Positions 1 through 6,837 of a stretch of 11,976 nucleotides of DNA are shown in pieces. The translations under genes were made by a program, and so were the position numbers. Within the stretch, counting starts at the first letter, position 1, and every line of letters begins with the position of its first letter. Source of the DNA: an uncultured bacterium (lineage in GTDB: Bacteria; Methylomirabilota; Methylomirabilia; Rokubacteriales; CSP1-6); contig CAMLFJ010000040.1 of the NCBI GenBank assembly GCA_946479205.1, positions 1-11,976 of the forward strand, given 5' to 3'. The notes under the pieces were generated by a model that saw nothing but the letters and a program-made list of their open reading frames with translations, was not told the DNA's origin and did no database searches.

Positions 1-101
1 TGCCAGTCCTGATGGGTCTCGGAGTAGAAGACGATGTTGCGGTCGCGCGACGGGAGCTTCTGGAAGCGGCGATAGCTGCTCCACTCCCGCCAGATCGCCA
101 T
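1..101 (-). CDS. 5' end of a gene truncated by the window edge, possibly CDP-glycerol glycerophosphotransferase-like
   Basis: Only the first 33 codons are present, beginning MAIWREWSSYRRFQKLPS and continuing to an IVFYSE strand. The ATG at 101-99 is the first usable start after the TAG of the upstream 77-residue gene, which lies in the same reading frame 15 nt earlier. No good Shine-Dalgarno is visible, so translation may be coupled to that gene. A basic amphipathic start followed by an IVFYSE-type beta strand resembles the N-terminus of bacterial proteins annotated as CDP-glycerol:poly(glycerophosphate) glycerophosphotransferase-like. In my recollection those are often found beside small YLDPGTGS proteins. 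The family name is an inference from a short fragment and the neighbour. That a coding region starts here is better supported, by the coherent codons and operon spacing. Confidence 0.5.
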   Translation of the reverse strand, partial: MAIWREWSSYRRFQKLPSRDRNIVFYSETHQDW

Positions 102-116
102 GCCGCGCCGGACGCG

Positions 117-350
117 CTACTTGTCCGCGGGAGGGGAGCCTTCCACCATTTCCGTTCGCTTGCCGCGAACCAGGCCGACGAGCCGGTACCAGAACATCTT
201 GACGGCCAGGCCGACCGCCGCCGCCACGCCGATCACGGCCGAGAGGAGCATGCTCCCGGTCCCCGGGTCGAGATAGGCGTACGCCGGGGACGTGATCGAC
301 AGGCACGCGGCAAGCATGAACCCGATCCGAAGCGCTCGACGGAGCGTCAT
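117..350 (-). CDS. Small membrane protein with YLDPGTGS motif (77 aa)
   Basis: The protein has 77 residues. Residues 1-6 are basic (MTLRRA), followed by a hydrophobic stretch at about 9-24 ending in SPAYAY, which looks like a signal peptide or first membrane helix. Then come the motif YLDPGTGSMLL (26-36), a second membrane segment at about 36-55, and a basic cytoplasmic-type tail (RLVGLVRGKR). The L-D-P-G-T/S-G-S motif just before a membrane helix is a recognisable pattern of small bacterial proteins of unknown function, often next to surface-polymer or sulfatase-like genes. The ATG at 350 is preceded by GAGAGGAA at a suitable distance. The gene begins 14 nt after the dioxygenase stop and ends 15 nt before the next start, so it is operonic. 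It is a real conserved-type gene rather than a shadow, but its biochemical role is unknown. Confidence 0.75.
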   Translation of the reverse strand: MTLRRALRIGFMLAACLSITSPAYAYLDPGTGSMLLSAVIGVAAAVGLAVKMFWYRLVGLVRGKRTEMVEGSPPADK

Positions 351-364
351 CCGTGGTGTTCCTC

Positions 365-1150
365 TCAGACGCGAAAGGTGTAGGTCCGGGTGGGATCGCG
401 CTCGATATCGGGGGGAAAGCTCTTCCGCTTGTCCGCGTAGTACTGTACGCGGTGGTCCCCCGCCGAGCGTCGGTTGTAGGTGATGTAGAGCACCCGGCGA
501 CGCTCGCGGGTGAGGTTCGGAGCCGAGGCGTGCGGCGTGTAGGAATCGAAGAACACCACGTCGCCGGCCTGGGTCGGCACCGGACGCGCGCCCATGCGGC
601 GCATGTCGTCGGCGGTGAGGGGCGTCCACTCGTCACCGACGAGTCCCCGCGTGTGGTGTCCCGCGGCCAGCTCCAGGCACCCGTTCTCCGCGGTGGTCGC
701 GTCGATGCTGACCATCGCGGTGATGAACAGGTCGGCGTAGACGCTCCAGCCCGCCTGCTGGTCTTGATGGGGCTTGAAGCCGTCGCCCCCGGGCAGCTTG
801 AAGTTGATCTTGTCCTTGAAGAGCACGGCCGGCTCGCCGAAGAGGCGCGCCGCGAAGCCGCGCAGCTTCTCGCCGTCGCACAACGCCGCGAAGCCGGCAT
901 GGAAGGGGCAGAAGTTCTCGATCCGCTGGAGGACCCGCTCTCCCGGATGGAGCAGGCTCGGCTCGAAGTACATCATGCACCGGCCCGGCACCTCGGGCTG
1001 ACTCTGCAGCTCGTCGGTCCACCCCGAGATCCGGCGCGTCTCCTCCTCGTCGAACAGGCCCGGGGCCACCACGAAGCCGTCCCGGCGGAACACCTCGAGG
1101 GTCGCCGGCTCGCCCTCCGGCCGGCGGGCTATCTTCGTCCTCTCGCTCAT
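365..1150 (-). CDS. Phytanoyl-CoA dioxygenase (PhyH) family Fe(II)/2-oxoglutarate oxygenase
   Basis: This 261-residue protein has the usual PhyH length. The iron triad is visible as H128-x-D130 in FKPHQDQQAGW and H207 in SYTPHASAPN. The RERRRVLYITYN segment (215-226) supplies the arginine expected to bind the 2-oxoglutarate carboxylate. FKDKINFKLPGG (111-122) and the acidic/aromatic context of the HxD motif match the family. Members hydroxylate small molecules or acyl chains using O2, Fe(II) and 2-oxoglutarate in the cytoplasm. The substrate cannot be read from the sequence, and bacterial members are diverse (ectoine, syringomycin-type amino acids, alkyl compounds). The ATG at 1150 lacks a clear Shine-Dalgarno. 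The gene lies 37 nt after livM and 14 nt before the 77-residue gene, all on the same strand, so it is probably the tail of the transporter operon. Confidence 0.88.
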   Translation of the reverse strand: MSERTKIARRPEGEPATLEVFRRDGFVVAPGLFDEEETRRISGWTDELQSQPEVPGRCMMYFEPSLLHPGERVLQRIENFCPFHAGFAALCDGEKLRGFAARLFGEPAVLFKDKINFKLPGGDGFKPHQDQQAGWSVYADLFITAMVSIDATTAENGCLELAAGHHTRGLVGDEWTPLTADDMRRMGARPVPTQAGDVVFFDSYTPHASAPNLTRERRRVLYITYNRRSAGDHRVQYYADKRKSFPPDIERDPTRTYTFRV

Positions 1151-1174
1151 GACGATAATGCTACATCGCGTCCC

Positions 1175-1188
1175 GGCCCCGCGGGGCC
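1175..1188 (-). other. GC palindrome at the livM stop codon
   Basis: GGCCCCGCGGGGCC is a perfect 14-nt palindrome that overlaps the last base of the livM TAG stop. As RNA it could form a five-pair stem with a four-base CGCG loop. No T tract follows on the minus strand, so it is unlikely to be a strong intrinsic terminator. It could trim or attenuate the transcript before the PhyH gene. Confidence 0.25.
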
Positions 1189-2189
1189 TAATTCCGCTCC
1201 ATGCGCACCCGCCGCTGCACCGGGAAGAAGCGCAGGTCCCAGCGGTCGGCCACCATCCCCCAGAGCCCCTGCGGGTAGGCCAGCATCACTCCCACCGCGA
1301 GGGTGCCCAGCAGGATCATGTACCAGGCCCCGTAGTCGGCGAGGTACTCGCGCACCAGGAAGAAGAGCGCCGTGCCGACCAGCGGGCCCTCGAGCGAGCC
1401 GAGCCCGCCGATCACCACGATGAAGATCGTGTAGGCCGTCCAGTTGATGCTGAAGCCGGCGTCGGGCGAGATGCGGAGCAGATTGAGATAGATCAGGGCA
1501 CCGGTCATCCCGGTGCCGAAGGCGACGCCGACGTAGACCCCCAGCTTGATGCGGAAGACGTCCACCCCCAGCGTGTCGGCGCCGTGCTCGCTGTCGCGGA
1601 TCGCCATCAGGCCGAGCCCGTAGCGCGAGCGCAGGAACGCGTACCCCGCGACGAGCGCGGCCACCCCGATCGCCAGCGCCAGGACATAGGTAGTCAGCTC
1701 CCGGCTCTCCCGGGCCAGCGGGAAGACCGCCTTCAGCGTGCGGCCCGAGCCGCGGCCGAGCGCGGGCGTGTTGGCGACGAGCAGCCGATAGACCTCGGCG
1801 ACGGCCCACGTACCCACCGCGAAGTAGCCCCCGTGGAAGCGGAAGACCAGCGCGGCGGTGGGCAGCGCGAGCGCGGCGGCCACCAGCCCCGCCAGCGGGA
1901 CCGCGACGAACGGATTCACGCCGAGATCGTCCGCCAGCACGATCAGCGCGTAGCCGCCGAGGCCCACGTAGGCCTGCTGGCCGATCGAGACGAGGCCGGC
2001 ATAGCCGGCGAGCAGGTTCCACATCTGGGCCAGCACGAGCAGGGCGATGAACTCCACCAGGATGCGCATCGTGCTGGGACTGCCCCAGGCGGGCAGGCTC
2101 AGCAGGACGATCAGGACGAGCGCGGCCACGACCGCGCCGAGGCGGCTGGCCCGTGTGGTGCGCTCGATCCGGAGGGCCGCGGGTGGCAT
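1188..2189 (-). CDS. livM: Branched-chain amino acid-type ABC transporter permease LivM
   Basis: This 333-residue polytopic membrane protein is one half of the permease channel of a hydrophobic-amino-acid-type (HAAT) ABC importer. Family signs are NLLAGYAGLVSIGQQAYVGLGGYA (58-81), the coupling-loop region GLGLMAIRDSEHGADTLGVD (191-210), and the C-terminal signature GGLGSLEGPLVGTALF (261-276) followed by YPQGLWGM. About eight to ten hydrophobic segments can be counted, the first at about 18-35. The same frame stays open far upstream through livH, but the ATG at 2189 (MPPAALRIE) is the sensible start. It begins 8 nt after the livH stop and gives the normal family length. The partner permease and both ATPases lie immediately upstream in the same operon. 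The substrate need not be an amino acid, as HAAT systems also carry aromatic acids, urea and amides. Confidence 0.92.
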   Translation of the reverse strand: MPPAALRIERTTRASRLGAVVAALVLIVLLSLPAWGSPSTMRILVEFIALLVLAQMWNLLAGYAGLVSIGQQAYVGLGGYALIVLADDLGVNPFVAVPLAGLVAAALALPTAALVFRFHGGYFAVGTWAVAEVYRLLVANTPALGRGSGRTLKAVFPLARESRELTTYVLALAIGVAALVAGYAFLRSRYGLGLMAIRDSEHGADTLGVDVFRIKLGVYVGVAFGTGMTGALIYLNLLRISPDAGFSINWTAYTIFIVVIGGLGSLEGPLVGTALFFLVREYLADYGAWYMILLGTLAVGVMLAYPQGLWGMVADRWDLRFFPVQRRVRMERN

Positions 2190-2197
2190 CGGACGGC

Positions 2198-3076
2198 TCA
2201 GGAGACTCTCCGGCGCCGGGTGAAGAGGCCCTGGGGACGGAGCAGCAGGACGGCCAGGAACACCAGGTGCCCGGTGAGAATCCCCCATCCCGGCGACAGC
2301 TTCGCGCCCACGGTCTGCGCGATGCCCAGCACCGCGCCGCCCACGAGCGTGCCCCAGAGCGATCCCAGCCCGCCGATGATGACCGCCTCGAAGGCGAAGA
2401 GCAGCCGGTCGGGCCCGCTGCTGAACGTGAACGTGGTCCGGATGCCGAGGAAGACGCCGGCCACCGCGACGATGCCGAGCGACAGCGCCATCGCGAGGCC
2501 GTAGAGCCGCCGGTTGTCGATGCCCATCAGCTCGGCCGTCTCCTGGTCGTCGGAGGTGGCGCGGAAGGCGCGGCCCACCGACAGGCGGCCGATGAGGAGC
2601 TGCAGGCCGACCAGCATCAGCACCGCGACGCCCAGCGTGAGGAACGGGAACCAGCCGATGGCGAGCCCGCCCCCGAGCGAGAGGCTCGCGGTCTCGATGC
2701 CCCCGGGGTTCAGCCGGCGCGAATCGGCGGAGAAGATCTCGAGCAGCGCGTTCTGGATGATGATGGAGAGCCCGAACGTCACCAGGATCGGCGGCAGGAT
2801 GCCGCGGCCGAGCAGGCGGTTGAGCACCAGCGTCTGCAGCGCGTAGCCGAGCGCGGCCATGAGGGGCGCCACCAGGAGCAGCGCGAGGAACGGGTTGAGC
2901 CCCGCCGTCTCCACCACCACGACCGCGAGGAACGCGGCCAGGATGCTGAAATCGCCGTGAGCCAGGTTGACGATGCGCATCACCCCGAAGATGAGCGAGA
3001 GCCCGGTGGCGAAGAGCGCGTAGAGGCCGCCGAGGAGGAGGCCCTGGAGGATGGTGTCCACCCACCCCATCGTCAC
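2198..3076 (-). CDS. livH: Branched-chain amino acid-type ABC transporter permease LivH
   Basis: This 292-residue integral membrane permease pairs with LivM. The LivH hallmark IVNLAHGDFSILAAF is at 35-49. The cytoplasmic coupling loop is GRAFRATSDDQETAELMGI (168-186), close to the family pattern R-A-x-x-x-D-x-E-x-A-x-L-x-G. The second signature GGLGSLWGTLVGGAVLG is at 235-251, and the protein ends RPQGLFTRRRRVS, a positive-inside tail. The GTG at 3076 overlaps the livF stop in a GTGA arrangement identical to the livG/livF junction, so it is preferred. An ATG two codons further in (3070) is an equally possible start and changes only two residues. The gene is 8 nt upstream of livM. Confidence 0.92.
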   Translation of the reverse strand: MTMGWVDTILQGLLLGGLYALFATGLSLIFGVMRIVNLAHGDFSILAAFLAVVVVETAGLNPFLALLLVAPLMAALGYALQTLVLNRLLGRGILPPILVTFGLSIIIQNALLEIFSADSRRLNPGGIETASLSLGGGLAIGWFPFLTLGVAVLMLVGLQLLIGRLSVGRAFRATSDDQETAELMGIDNRRLYGLAMALSLGIVAVAGVFLGIRTTFTFSSGPDRLLFAFEAVIIGGLGSLWGTLVGGAVLGIAQTVGAKLSPGWGILTGHLVFLAVLLLRPQGLFTRRRRVS

Positions 3077-3771
3077 GCCCCGAAGTACGCGGCGGCGATC
3101 CGCGCGCGGGTCAGGTCGGCGGGCCGGCCCTCGAGCGAGACCGCGCCCTTGCGCAGGCAGTAGACGCGCTGGGCCAGCGGCAGGATCTGGCTCACGTTCT
3201 GGTCCACCACCAGCGTGGTGATGCCCTCGGCGGCGACCACGCGCAGGACCCGGTAGAGACCCTGGATCACGAGCGGCGCCAGGCCGAGCGAGATCTCGTC
3301 CACCAGCAGGAGGCGCGGGTTGGCCATGAGCCCGCGGCCGATCGCCAGCATCTGCTGCTCGCCCCCCGAGAGGTTCGTGCCCGGCTGGCGGCGGCGCTCG
3401 GCCAGCACCGGGAACAGCTCGAAGACGCGCGCGAGCGTCCAGCGGCCCGGCCGGCCTCGGTACGCCCCGATCAGGAGATTCTCCTCGACGGTCAGGCTGG
3501 GAAAGATCCGGCGCCCCTCGGGCACGAGCACGATGCCGCGATCCACCAGCTCGTGCGCGGGCCGCCCGCCGACCGGCGCACCGTCGAAGCGGACCGCGGA
3601 GGCGGGCACCGGCAGCGCGCCCGCGATCGTGCGGAGTACCGTGGTCTTGCCGGCGCCGTTGGCGCCGATGACCGCCACCGTCTCGCCTTCCCCGGCTTCG
3701 AGCGAGACGTCGAAGAGGGCCTGGAAGCTACCGTAGAAGGCGCTCAGGCCGCGGACGCTCAGCAGGGTCAC
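3073..3771 (-). CDS. livF: ABC transporter ATP-binding protein LivF
   Basis: This 232-residue cytoplasmic ATPase drives the LivHM permease. Walker A is GANGAGKTT (36-44), the Q-loop segment is IVLVPEGRRIFPSLTVEENL (80-99) and contains the LivF-typical VPEGR(R)IF. The ABC signature is LSGGEQQML (134-142) and Walker B is LLLVDEISLGLAP (154-166). The switch region reads VVDQN instead of the common VEQN, keeping the LivF-style Gln where other ABC ATPases have His. The start is GTG at 3771, overlapping the livG stop by GTGA. No other start fits, and the open frame upstream lies inside livG and is non-coding. Length is normal for LivF (about 230-240). It is translationally coupled to livG and livH. 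Confidence 0.93.
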   Translation of the reverse strand: MTLLSVRGLSAFYGSFQALFDVSLEAGEGETVAVIGANGAGKTTVLRTIAGALPVPASAVRFDGAPVGGRPAHELVDRGIVLVPEGRRIFPSLTVEENLLIGAYRGRPGRWTLARVFELFPVLAERRRQPGTNLSGGEQQMLAIGRGLMANPRLLLVDEISLGLAPLVIQGLYRVLRVVAAEGITTLVVDQNVSQILPLAQRVYCLRKGAVSLEGRPADLTRARIAAAYFGA

Positions 3772-4493
3772 TGCACGTCGATCCCCAGGTAGACCCGCTG
3801 CACCTCCGGGCTGGCCATCACCTCGTCGGGCGCGCCGTCCATCAGCATCCGGCCGGCGCTGATGACCGCGAGCCGGCTCACCACCGCCCGCAGCGCGTGC
3901 ACGATGTGCTCGATCCAGATGATGGCCACCCCCGCGCCGTGCACCCGGCGGATCACCTCGACCAGCTCGTGCACCTCGGGCTCGCTGAGTCCGCCCGTGA
4001 TCTCGTCGAGCAGCAGCACCCGGGGCCCGGTGGCCAGCGCGCGCGCCAGCTCCAGGCGCTTGCGCTCGAGCAGGGTCAGCGTCCCCGCGCGGGTATTGGC
4101 CTTGGCGGCCAGTCCCGCGAGCTCGAGCGCCTCCATGGACGGCCCATGGGCGAGGCGCTCCGACGCGCCGGCGCCGAAGACGCCGCCGACCAGCACGTTC
4201 TCGAACACGGTGAGCGCGTCGAACGGGTGCGGGATCTGATGGGTGAGCGCGATGCCGGCGCGGCACCGCGCGTGGGGCGCGGCGGTCGTGATGTCGCGCC
4301 CGGCGAAGACCACCGCCCCGCGCTCGGGGCGCAGGCGCCCGATCATCAGGTTGAGCGCGGTGGTCTTGCCCGCGCCGTTCGGGCCGATGACCCCGAGCGC
4401 CTCCCGCTCGCCCACCGCGAGGGTCAGCCCGTCGATGACCCGGAGCGATCCGAACGCCTTGGAGACGTTCTCCAGCGCGAGCAGCGCGGCCAT
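3768..4493 (-). CDS. livG: ABC transporter ATP-binding protein LivG with atypical signature motif
   Basis: This 241-residue cytoplasmic ATPase is the second nucleotide-binding subunit of the Liv-type importer. Walker A is GPNGAGKTT (37-45), the Q-loop is IALTHQIPHPFDALTVFENV (81-100), Walker B is LLLDEITGGL (160-169), and the switch histidine is H196 in WIEHIVHAL. The ABC signature is strongly divergent: where LSxGQ is expected, it reads LTLLERKRLELARAL (139-153). The RKRLE-ARAL part is common in LivG proteins. It is slightly shorter than the usual 250-260 residues. The ATG at 4493 lies 16 nt after the stop of the substrate-binding protein gene, and the 3' end overlaps livF by 4 nt. Identity as LivG rests on order and the Q-loop/Walker context. 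Confidence 0.9.
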   Translation of the reverse strand: MAALLALENVSKAFGSLRVIDGLTLAVGEREALGVIGPNGAGKTTALNLMIGRLRPERGAVVFAGRDITTAAPHARCRAGIALTHQIPHPFDALTVFENVLVGGVFGAGASERLAHGPSMEALELAGLAAKANTRAGTLTLLERKRLELARALATGPRVLLLDEITGGLSEPEVHELVEVIRRVHGAGVAIIWIEHIVHALRAVVSRLAVISAGRMLMDGAPDEVMASPEVQRVYLGIDVQ

Positions 4494-4509
4494 CAGCGGC
4501 CGCGATCGG

Positions 4510-5811
4510 TCACGCCTGGCCGATGGGCCGGAGCTTCCCGGAGACCGGGATGCTGGACGCCGCCTTGTTGCTGACCACCACCACGTCGAACCGGAAGTCC
4601 TTGCCGCGCACCCACTGCCCGCCGACGAGCGGGGTCTTGGTGACGTTGGGCACCGGCCCCTTGCCCCAGCTGATCGGGCCCACCACCGTGTTGAGATTGG
4701 TGGCCTTGATCGCGGCGACCACCGCGCTCTTGTCGTCCACGGACGCGGCGCGCTTGAGCACGTCCACCGCCACCTCGAACAGCGCGTGGGTGAAGCCGAG
4801 CGGCTGCGTCCACTGCTTCTTGGTGTCCTTGGTGTAGGCGGCGGCCAGGTCGGCCGCGCTCGCCCCGGTCAGCGAGGACTTGAACGGATGCCGCGGCGTC
4901 CACCACACCTCGGTGGACATGCCCGCCCCGAGATCGCCCAGGGCCTCGACCGAGCGCGGGAACAGCAGCGCCTTCCCGACGGACGCGATCTTCGGCTTGA
5001 AGCCCTGCTGGGCGGCCTGCTTCCAGAACGTGGTCCAGTCCGGCGGGATCGGCACGCCGGTGACGATCTCCACGTTCTCCTTCTTGAAGGCGGAGATCTG
5101 GGCCGAGAAGTCGTCGGAGAGGTTCGGGTACCGCCCCGGGTCCACCAGCTTGTAGCCGGCCTTGGCGAGCGCGGCCGGGAAGCCCCGCTGCGGGTCGCCC
5201 CAGGCGTTGCCGTCGCCGTCGTTCGGCCAGAGCGCGCCCACCACCTTGTTGGTCGGCAGCGTGTCCCACATGTCCACGAAGACGCCGATGATGTCCTCGA
5301 GGCCCCAGAAGAAGTGGTAGGTGGACTTGAAGCCGGTCTCGGGCTTGCCGCCGCGGCCGAAGAACCACGGCTGCCACGGGCAGACGCTCGAGACGCAGGG
5401 CGTGCCGTTGGCCTCGCACTGGTCGGACACCGGATTCGTCGTCTCCGGCGTGCTCGACACCAGCATGAGGTCCACCTTGTCCGAGAGGATGAGGCGCGAG
5501 GCGACCTCGGCGGCCCGGTTCGGATCGGACTGGCTGTCGCGCACGAGCACGTCCACCGGAACGCTCTTCCCGCGGATCGACAGCCCGTCCCTCACCGCCT
5601 GGCGGATGCCGCCGACCACGAAGTTGTCGGTCTCGCCGAAGCCGGCCAGCGGGCCGGTCTGCGGACTCACGTAGCCGATCTTGAGGGTCCGGGTGCCGCG
5701 CTGGGCCGCCGCCCGGCCCGGGTGGATGCCGTGGAGCGCGAGGGCCGCGGCCGAGCCGCCGGCCACCCGCAGGAAGTCACGCCGACCACCCCGCCTGATC
5801 TCGTCGGACAT
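4510..5811 (-). CDS. Tat-exported periplasmic substrate-binding protein of the Liv-type ABC transporter
   Basis: The 433-residue protein starts with a twin-arginine signal, GRRDFLRVAGGSAAALAL (9-26), ending in a PGRAAAQ cleavage-like region near residue 37. The mature part starts TRTLKIGYVSPQTGPLAGFGE (40-60), the typical opening strand of Leu/Ile/Val-type periplasmic binding proteins (Peripla_BP_6). The segment VDLMLVSSTPETTNPVSDQCEANGTPCVS (113-141) is the first-lobe hinge-proximal loop of this fold. It is followed by a Trp-rich stretch PWQPWFFGRGG (145-155) and three nearby cysteines (132, 139, 144). The start at 5811 is fixed by a strong AGGAGGA ribosome-binding site, and the longer open frame upstream is inside pnpD. 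It lies 26 nt after pnpD and 16 nt before livG. The ligand is unknown. Linkage to a hydroquinone dioxygenase and the aromatic-rich loop make an aromatic ligand plausible, but that is inference. Confidence 0.9.
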   Translation of the reverse strand: MSDEIRRGGRRDFLRVAGGSAAALALHGIHPGRAAAQRGTRTLKIGYVSPQTGPLAGFGETDNFVVGGIRQAVRDGLSIRGKSVPVDVLVRDSQSDPNRAAEVASRLILSDKVDLMLVSSTPETTNPVSDQCEANGTPCVSSVCPWQPWFFGRGGKPETGFKSTYHFFWGLEDIIGVFVDMWDTLPTNKVVGALWPNDGDGNAWGDPQRGFPAALAKAGYKLVDPGRYPNLSDDFSAQISAFKKENVEIVTGVPIPPDWTTFWKQAAQQGFKPKIASVGKALLFPRSVEALGDLGAGMSTEVWWTPRHPFKSSLTGASAADLAAAYTKDTKKQWTQPLGFTHALFEVAVDVLKRAASVDDKSAVVAAIKATNLNTVVGPISWGKGPVPNVTKTPLVGGQWVRGKDFRFDVVVVSNKAASSIPVSGKLRPIGQA

Positions 5812-5816
5812 CGTCG

Positions 5817-5823
5817 TCCTCCT
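5817..5823 (-). promoter_or_regulatory. Ribosome-binding site of the substrate-binding protein gene
   Basis: AGGAGGA on the minus strand lies five bases before the ATG at 5811. It decides the start of the substrate-binding protein inside a much longer open frame. Confidence 0.7.
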
Positions 5824-5837
5824 GCCGCGTGGGGCGG

Positions 5838-6824
5838 CTAGAACTGCACGGGCGCCGGCGGCATCTTGCCGCTGGCGTAGAGCGCGGGGAGCTCCGGCGA
5901 GGCGTTCTCCCACACGAGCAGCATCGAGCGCTTGGGCGAGAAGCCGCGGTGGCGGATGTCGGCGGGCATGGCGGCCACGTCGCCCGCCTTCATGGTGACG
6001 CGGGCCCGGACCGCCCCGGTGTCCCGGTCCTCCACCTCCCACTGGATCTCGTCGCAGAGCTGCACGAACCACTCCACCCGATCGTTGCCGTGGATGATCG
6101 GCAGGATGTACTCCTCGGTGGTCGGGCAGTAGAGGCTGTTCTTGCACACCGACACCACCGAGGGGTTCCACGTCACGTCGGAGCGCGAGAGGTAGGCGAA
6201 GAGATTGACCGAGACGACCTCGTGCTCGAAGCCGGGCTCCGCGTGCACCTCGGGCGCGTCCTGCGGCACGTCGGTGAACTGGCGGTTGATCGGGAAGCCG
6301 TTGTCGTCGGTGCGGACCGGCTCGTCCCCGGGCGCGCCGATCATGCGCTTGGCGGTCACCCGGTGCCGCGTGATCGCCTCCTTGTTGCTCCCGTTCTTGG
6401 GCCCGAAGGCGCTGCCGGTCTCCGCGGGCGAGGCGAACGGATCGAACGTCGCGTTCGTCCAGTCGGCCAGGATCGCCTGGAAGAGGCGGCTGATCGCCTC
6501 GGTCTTGAAGTTCTCCGAGTAGTCGAGCCCGGCCTGCCGGTACTGGGCGTTGAAGCGGCCCGCGAAGAGATCCACGGTGCCGTAGTGGTTCACGGTCCCG
6601 ATGACGGTGTCGAAGTTGACGATACCGTAGAAGAACCCCCACGCGACGTCCCGCTGAATCGCGCGGAGAAACGCGTCGGCCGGGAGCATGTGGGTGCCGT
6701 TGGGCCAGCGGACGTGCACGAAGTACTCGTCGCGTCCGAACGAGAACTTGCCCAGCGTGAAGTCGCGGTAGCCGAACCGATTGGGCTCGATGCTGCCCAG
6801 CTCGGCGATCGTATCGGTCGTCAT
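5838..6824 (-). CDS. pnpD: Hydroquinone 1,2-dioxygenase, large (catalytic) subunit
   Basis: This 328-residue protein matches the size of the PnpD/HqdB beta subunit (about 340). The enzyme opens hydroquinone with O2 to 4-hydroxymuconic semialdehyde, using Fe(II) in an alpha2beta2 complex with the small subunit. The decisive sign is the iron-ligand set: H245-x-N247-x3-E251 in IIHGNDRVEWF and H292 in ADIRHRGFS. The structurally studied PnpD is reported, from memory, to use His256, Asn258, Glu262 and His303, with the same spacings of 2, 6 and 47. Other family-like segments are FGYRDFTLGKFSF (17-29), WGFFYGIVNFDTVIGT (62-77), and the C-terminal cupin part MKAGDVAAMPADIRHRG ... RSMLLVWENASPELP (278-313). 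A GAGGAGGA ribosome-binding site precedes the ATG at 6824 and overlaps the stop of the small-subunit gene, implying coupled translation. Synonym hqdB/hapD. A homogentisate dioxygenase is less likely, since the motif layout and two-subunit pairing differ. Confidence 0.82.
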   Translation of the reverse strand: MTTDTIAELGSIEPNRFGYRDFTLGKFSFGRDEYFVHVRWPNGTHMLPADAFLRAIQRDVAWGFFYGIVNFDTVIGTVNHYGTVDLFAGRFNAQYRQAGLDYSENFKTEAISRLFQAILADWTNATFDPFASPAETGSAFGPKNGSNKEAITRHRVTAKRMIGAPGDEPVRTDDNGFPINRQFTDVPQDAPEVHAEPGFEHEVVSVNLFAYLSRSDVTWNPSVVSVCKNSLYCPTTEEYILPIIHGNDRVEWFVQLCDEIQWEVEDRDTGAVRARVTMKAGDVAAMPADIRHRGFSPKRSMLLVWENASPELPALYASGKMPPAPVQF

Positions 6825-6837
6825 GGCGTCGTCCTCC

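Noticed and set aside
117..629. A 170-codon version of the 77-residue gene
   Set aside because: The extra N-terminal part overlaps the PhyH gene in another frame and is Arg/Pro/His-rich. The ATG at 350 has a ribosome-binding site and begins a proper signal or membrane segment.
2190..3065. N-terminal extension of livM through the livH region
   Set aside because: The extension is His/Arg/Pro/Gly-rich and antiparallel in quality to the in-frame livH protein. LivM family length and the 8-nt gap support the ATG at 2189.
1149..3163. Long plus-strand open frames (about 451 and 336 codons) opposite livM and livH
   Set aside because: They are rich in Arg, Gln, His and Glu with no domain pattern, and they lie exactly antisense to well-supported permease genes. 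GC-rich codon bias leaves such frames open.
5812..6642. N-terminal extension of the substrate-binding protein through pnpD
   Set aside because: The extension is Arg-rich nonsense. A Tat signal peptide and a strong ribosome-binding site mark the ATG at 5811.
5838..6824. Homogentisate 1,2-dioxygenase
   Set aside because: Homogentisate dioxygenase is a single longer protein with a different His/Glu/His ligand layout. The HxNx3E...H set and the separate small subunit point to hydroquinone dioxygenase.
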